Part shown: in pieces, positions 61,401-64,000 of the stretch
Numbering within the stretch: the first letter of the stretch is position 1
How the letters are laid out: the number at the start of each line of letters is the position of its first letter
Assembly (NCBI GenBank): GCA_030544235.1
Contig: CM060469.1
Location: 12,704,017-12,768,016, forward strand
Reading direction: 5' to 3'
From: Lepturacanthus savala
Lineage: Eukaryota > Chordata > Actinopteri > Scombriformes > Trichiuridae
Length of the DNA: 64,000 nucleotides
Translations under genes and position numbers: made by a program
Notes under the pieces: generated by a model
Databases searched by the model: none
Told to the model about the DNA's origin: nothing
What the model saw: only the letters and a program-made list of their open reading frames with translations

Positions 61401-64000
61401 TCTCTAACTAGTCCATGGAAGCCAAGAACATCTGTCCTAATAATTTTATTTGATCCGTTATCTCAAGGTCACGAGTTCACTGTCTCAGTATCTCGGGATA
61501 ACAAGAGCTACATGATAAAACTAACATTTTTGCTTTAGATAACAGTATAATCATCTTGTTATCTTGACAAAACAAGCTTTTGTTTGCACTTTTCCCTTTA
61601 AAGGAATAAATGTACTCCTGGTCTTGAAATAACATAACATAAAATTAATGCAGCCTCAGTTGTTTTTGGGCTATGTACTGTTTCACTTCAACTTTGAAAG
61701 GATTGTTTTTGCAAGTTGAACCAACATAAAATAATTAAAACCAAACACGTCAAATTTGATTCCCGTATTAATGTGCAAAAGAAGAATAAGCTTCTCAGAA
61801 AAAAACTGTTTTTTTACATCTTATTTCATATGTCTAATACTGTCTCCGTTGTACTGTGTATAACCAAAGCTTTGAAGCCTTCACTTTGTTAGTTTTAGTC
61901 TCCATTTTCATGATATTTCACTTTCTAAAAAGGACGATGATGGGTTTACACTTTTTAAATCACATTTAGAGTTTAAATAGAGTCTCATTCCCCACAAACC
62001 AGAAACTAATCCTCGACGGCTCTCGTGTTAATGCCTACTTTTTCCCCCTTTCCCATGTTTTTCTCTCCCTGCCTTTGTTTGTTTATTGGTAAGGTAATGG
62101 CATTAGGAGAAGGAACTGAAGTCAATATTGAAACGTTCGCAAAAGTCAGACGAGAGGGAAGAAAAGTGAGGAAAGCTTGTAAAATAATGGTCTGTCACCA
62201 CCACATGTTTGTTTGTCAAAAAGGTAATTGCTGTCAGATGAAAAAGCCTCCGACTCACACAAGTCAACTCCCCAGAAACTAGAAGGCACTCGAGCCTCGG
62301 CCAATGCTGAGCAATCCTTCAATGCGCTGTCACACATAGAGACATCACTCTCACCGCTTTAAATTTGATTTGAATGGATTTCTTGACCTTGCGAACATAA
62401 CCCGGAGATGTAGAAAGAAGCCCCTAAGCAATGCCATCTGTCCACCAGAAGTCAATCAGTGAGTTGTTAGGGGAGAAATAAACTTGTTAATGGATGCAAT
62501 AAATTAAAAAAACAAAAAACAGCCCAGTTTGAGCCTCCCATGACATCGTTGTTTGTACATTTGAGATTTTGCTATAAGGATCTCATGAGAGACACAGCGA
62601 CAGGCTTTACTGTGGGGAAACACTCTACACTCCTTTTTGAGGACATTTCAAAAATGTTTATTGTTCCTTTAATTATTACTTTGAATTCAGTCTAACAATG
62701 AATCCATTTCTTTTATTCGTGTAGTTTTATAAGCACTGTTTTGAAGTTTCTCACACACAGAGAATTACTGCGGCACTTCCTGTCTGCTGTGGCCTGTTTT
62801 ACTGCCTTTCAGCGGATTGTTTTGGTTTTAAAGCCCCCCGGCTTTATCGTTTTTATCTTCTAAGTAACTGGTAACATAGTGGAACATTTAGCATCTAAAG
62901 AACCAGATATTTACTTCGAGTTGGTGCCAGTGCCAGTTTCAGTCGGAAACCCGAGGTTATGCTGAGTTATAGAAATCACGCTGTAAAAAATACTCACAAT
63001 TTCAAGGCAACAAACTTTGATAAAATTTTAAGTCGGGCAAATAAACTAAATATTTTGAGTTTTGCTTTTTTCGTTACGTAACAGTAGGTTCTACAAACTT
63101 ATACTTTTACATTGTAACTTTTAACTGCTATCTGTGCTAACGCTCCTGAAAATTGCTATTGCTATGACTATAGGAATCAAGACGATGGGTGAATAAAAAA
63201 AAAATATTGAACTATCTCTTTAACACAATAACAACCTCTCAGACGCCAACATGCCATACTATTTGAATGGGATTTGCCCAGACAAGCTAATGTTAGCAGC
63301 TAACAGCTGCAGCCCTTCTAGCATCAGTTAGCCACTAACTGTTGAGGACTGAAAATCTTTTTGTTTAAATGTTGAAAATGTGTAGTTCACTTTCCCTTCC
63401 AGCACAACTCAAAATAAAATTTCTGTCATTTAACATTAAAATAAATTAAATTAAAGGTTGTTTAAAACATACCTGTACAGACTCCAACTCCTGGCTGCAG
63501 TAGCACCGCCAGAACGAGACTTTAAGTGAAAAATGCCAACACGGAAAGTTGGATTTCTTACATTTTACAACAAAGAAAAATGAATTAGCAGAACTCTTGA
63601 CTGTATTGAACTGAAACTTTAGAAGAATTTAGTATTAAAACCTCACCAAATTATTTTGGAGCAGACAAATGTCTTGCTTTGTTGTGCTAATTTATGTTAT
63701 TGCCTTAAATGTCAATAATATCTAGGTTCAAGTTTTACCAACCGTTTTAGGCCAAAAAATACAAGTTGGCTTTTTTTTGCAGCGCACATTTGAGAAGCTG
63801 GAAAGAGTTGAGTAAGAGTTGATTCGTTGCCATCTTTGCATCGGTGCAGCTCCGGGTTATGATCTTCTCCTTTATTTACTCCCTCCGTCCTTCTCCTCTT
63901 CCTCCAGTGACCACGGATCCTCCGTCAGGTGTGAGTGTGAGTCGCGTCGGGCAGCTAGAGGACCAGCTGAGTGTTCGCTGGGAGGCTCCTCCAGCGCTCA
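49371..64000 (+). CDS. crlf1: Cytokine receptor-like factor 1 (partial; exons 1-4 and start of exon 5)
   Basis: CRLF1 is a secreted, soluble class I cytokine receptor subunit that forms a complex with CLCF1 (and binds CNTF-receptor components) to signal through CNTFR, LIFR and gp130. Exons: 49371-49443, 53448-53726, 56312-56441, 57253-57422, 63908-64000 (continues). Phases match and give 248 residues before the window ends. Residues 1-24 look like a signal peptide. About 26-117 is an Ig-like domain (C46, C101, SGDNLVCH, AGSCLYVG). 118-218 is the first cytokine-receptor fibronectin III domain, with the C-x9-C-x-W hallmark (C128, C138, W140) and a second pair C169/C180. The second FNIII domain then starts. 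Motifs such as PPEKPVN, LFTPYEIWVEA and SDVITLDILDV match mammalian CRLF1 closely. N-x-S/T sites: N41, N80, N89, N125, N149. The WSxWS motif would lie beyond the window. A teleost a/b paralogue cannot be chosen from this alone. Confidence 0.95.
50941..51021. mobile_element. hAT-type terminal fragment
   Basis: GACCCCTGGGGGTCCCTGGA followed by ACCCCGCTTTAAGAATCACTG, whose reverse complement begins CAGTGATTCTTAAAGCGGGG, a hAT-like end. No opposite end found, so it is a solo remnant. Confidence 0.5.
51088..51387 (-). mobile_element. Teleost interspersed repeat, copy C
   Basis: Minus-strand copy of the family at 3882-4209 with the same core words, preceded by (ATCC)-rich sequence. Possible flanking duplications ACCTCAAATC (51088-51097) and ACCTCAGATC (51378-51387) differ by one base. 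More diverged and shorter than copies A and B. Confidence 0.7.
53448..53726 (+). CDS. crlf1: crlf1 exon 2 (Ig-like domain)
   Basis: A whole Ig-like domain in one exon after CTCCTTCAG, opening with VAIIYPQDPV. It includes SCWVHPDLG, FWTLNGQQLPG and NASRQTSGDNLVCH, which are CRLF1-specific patterns. The donor is GGCA|GTAAGT (phase 1). Base composition is strongly GC-biased compared with the flanking introns, as expected of a real exon. Confidence 0.95.
53727..56311 (+). other. crlf1: crlf1 intron 2
   Basis: A 2.6-kb intron with a CA/CG-rich tract (about 54118-54185) and otherwise AT-rich sequence. No exon or repeat family recognised. Confidence 0.9.
56312..56441 (+). CDS. crlf1: crlf1 exon 3 (FNIII-1, first half)
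   Basis: Encodes PPEKPVNLTCWSRNTKDLTC and SWAPGGKGETNISTQYTLKYKL. The pattern CW...C-x-W is the class I cytokine receptor disulfide signature. Acceptor TCCTAG, donor AG|GTATGT splitting Arg161. Confidence 0.95.
56442..57252 (+). other. crlf1: crlf1 intron 3
   Basis: An 0.8-kb intron; only an A-run (about 56804-56822) stands out. Confidence 0.9.
57253..57422 (+). CDS. crlf1: crlf1 exon 4 (FNIII-1, second half)
   Basis: Encodes WYGKEKECEDYT, then YSCSITRDLHLFTPYEIWVE and ASNQLGRATSDVITLDILDV. C169 and C180 form the second conserved cysteine pair. Acceptor CCTCACAG, donor G|GTGAGT (phase 1). Intron 4 is 6.5 kb. Confidence 0.95.
57423..63907 (+). other. crlf1: crlf1 intron 4
   Basis: A 6.5-kb intron. 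About 57520-57680, CAATGGCTTCCAACGTTTTA followed by GATCGCGACCCC resembles a decayed hAT end. A CA tract lies at about 60602-60620. No exon is seen between exons 4 and 5, and the reading frame joins directly across them. Confidence 0.9.
63908..64000 (+). CDS. crlf1: crlf1 exon 5, start only (FNIII-2)
   Basis: After CTTCCTCCAG it encodes TTDPPSGVSVSRVGQLEDQL, then SVRWEAPPAL, matching the start of the second fibronectin III domain of CRLF1. The exon is cut by the window edge. Confidence 0.9.

Noticed and set aside
1..64000. CRISPR arrays, bacterial operons, phage or other prokaryotic systems
   Set aside because: Spliced vertebrate genes and fish transposons throughout; no regularly spaced direct repeats other than simple microsatellites.

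Overview
The window is vertebrate nuclear DNA, almost certainly from a ray-finned (teleost) fish. It has small coding exons with GT-AG introns, long AT-rich non-coding stretches, many CA and TA microsatellites, and decayed copies of typical fish transposons (Tc1-like, hAT-like, and interspersed repeats with long target-site duplications). There is no operon structure, CRISPR array or bacterial-type gene. An acanthomorph fish is my guess, not something the sequence proves.

Two protein-coding genes can be read with confidence, transcribed away from each other. On the minus strand, eleven coding exons between 28461 and 18857 join in frame into a complete 599-residue Keap1, the BTB-BACK-Kelch redox sensor and Cullin-3 adaptor that controls Nrf2. 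Its cysteine pattern (isoleucine at the mammalian C273 site, cysteine kept at C288), its N-terminus and its acidic tail point to the fish Keap1a paralogue. A CpG-rich segment near 35.2-35.7 kb ends in a perfect minus-strand splice donor at 35326. It is probably the keap1a promoter and non-coding first exon, about 6.9 kb upstream of the first coding exon, and it carries antioxidant-response-element-like sites.

On the plus strand, crlf1 (cytokine receptor-like factor 1, the secreted partner of CLCF1) starts at 49371. Exons 1-4 and the beginning of exon 5 (signal peptide, Ig-like domain, first fibronectin III domain, start of the second) lie in the window, and the gene runs off the right edge. 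The two genes act in unrelated pathways, and I see no functional link beyond adjacency.

Layout: 1-18.5 kb is intergenic, with several transposon remnants, a CA/TG-rich block (6.1-6.8 kb) and an unusually CpG-dense 190-bp block (11.77-11.96 kb). 18.5-35.6 kb is keap1a. 35.7-49.1 kb is intergenic, with one possible isolated signal-peptide exon at 46.5 kb (minus). 49.1-64 kb is crlf1.

I did not find an unmistakably new biological system. The most interesting items are the sensor and ligand-pocket substitutions in Keap1a, the ARE-like sites and overlapping upstream ORF at its candidate first exon, the CpG-over-represented block, and the orphan signal-peptide-like exon.
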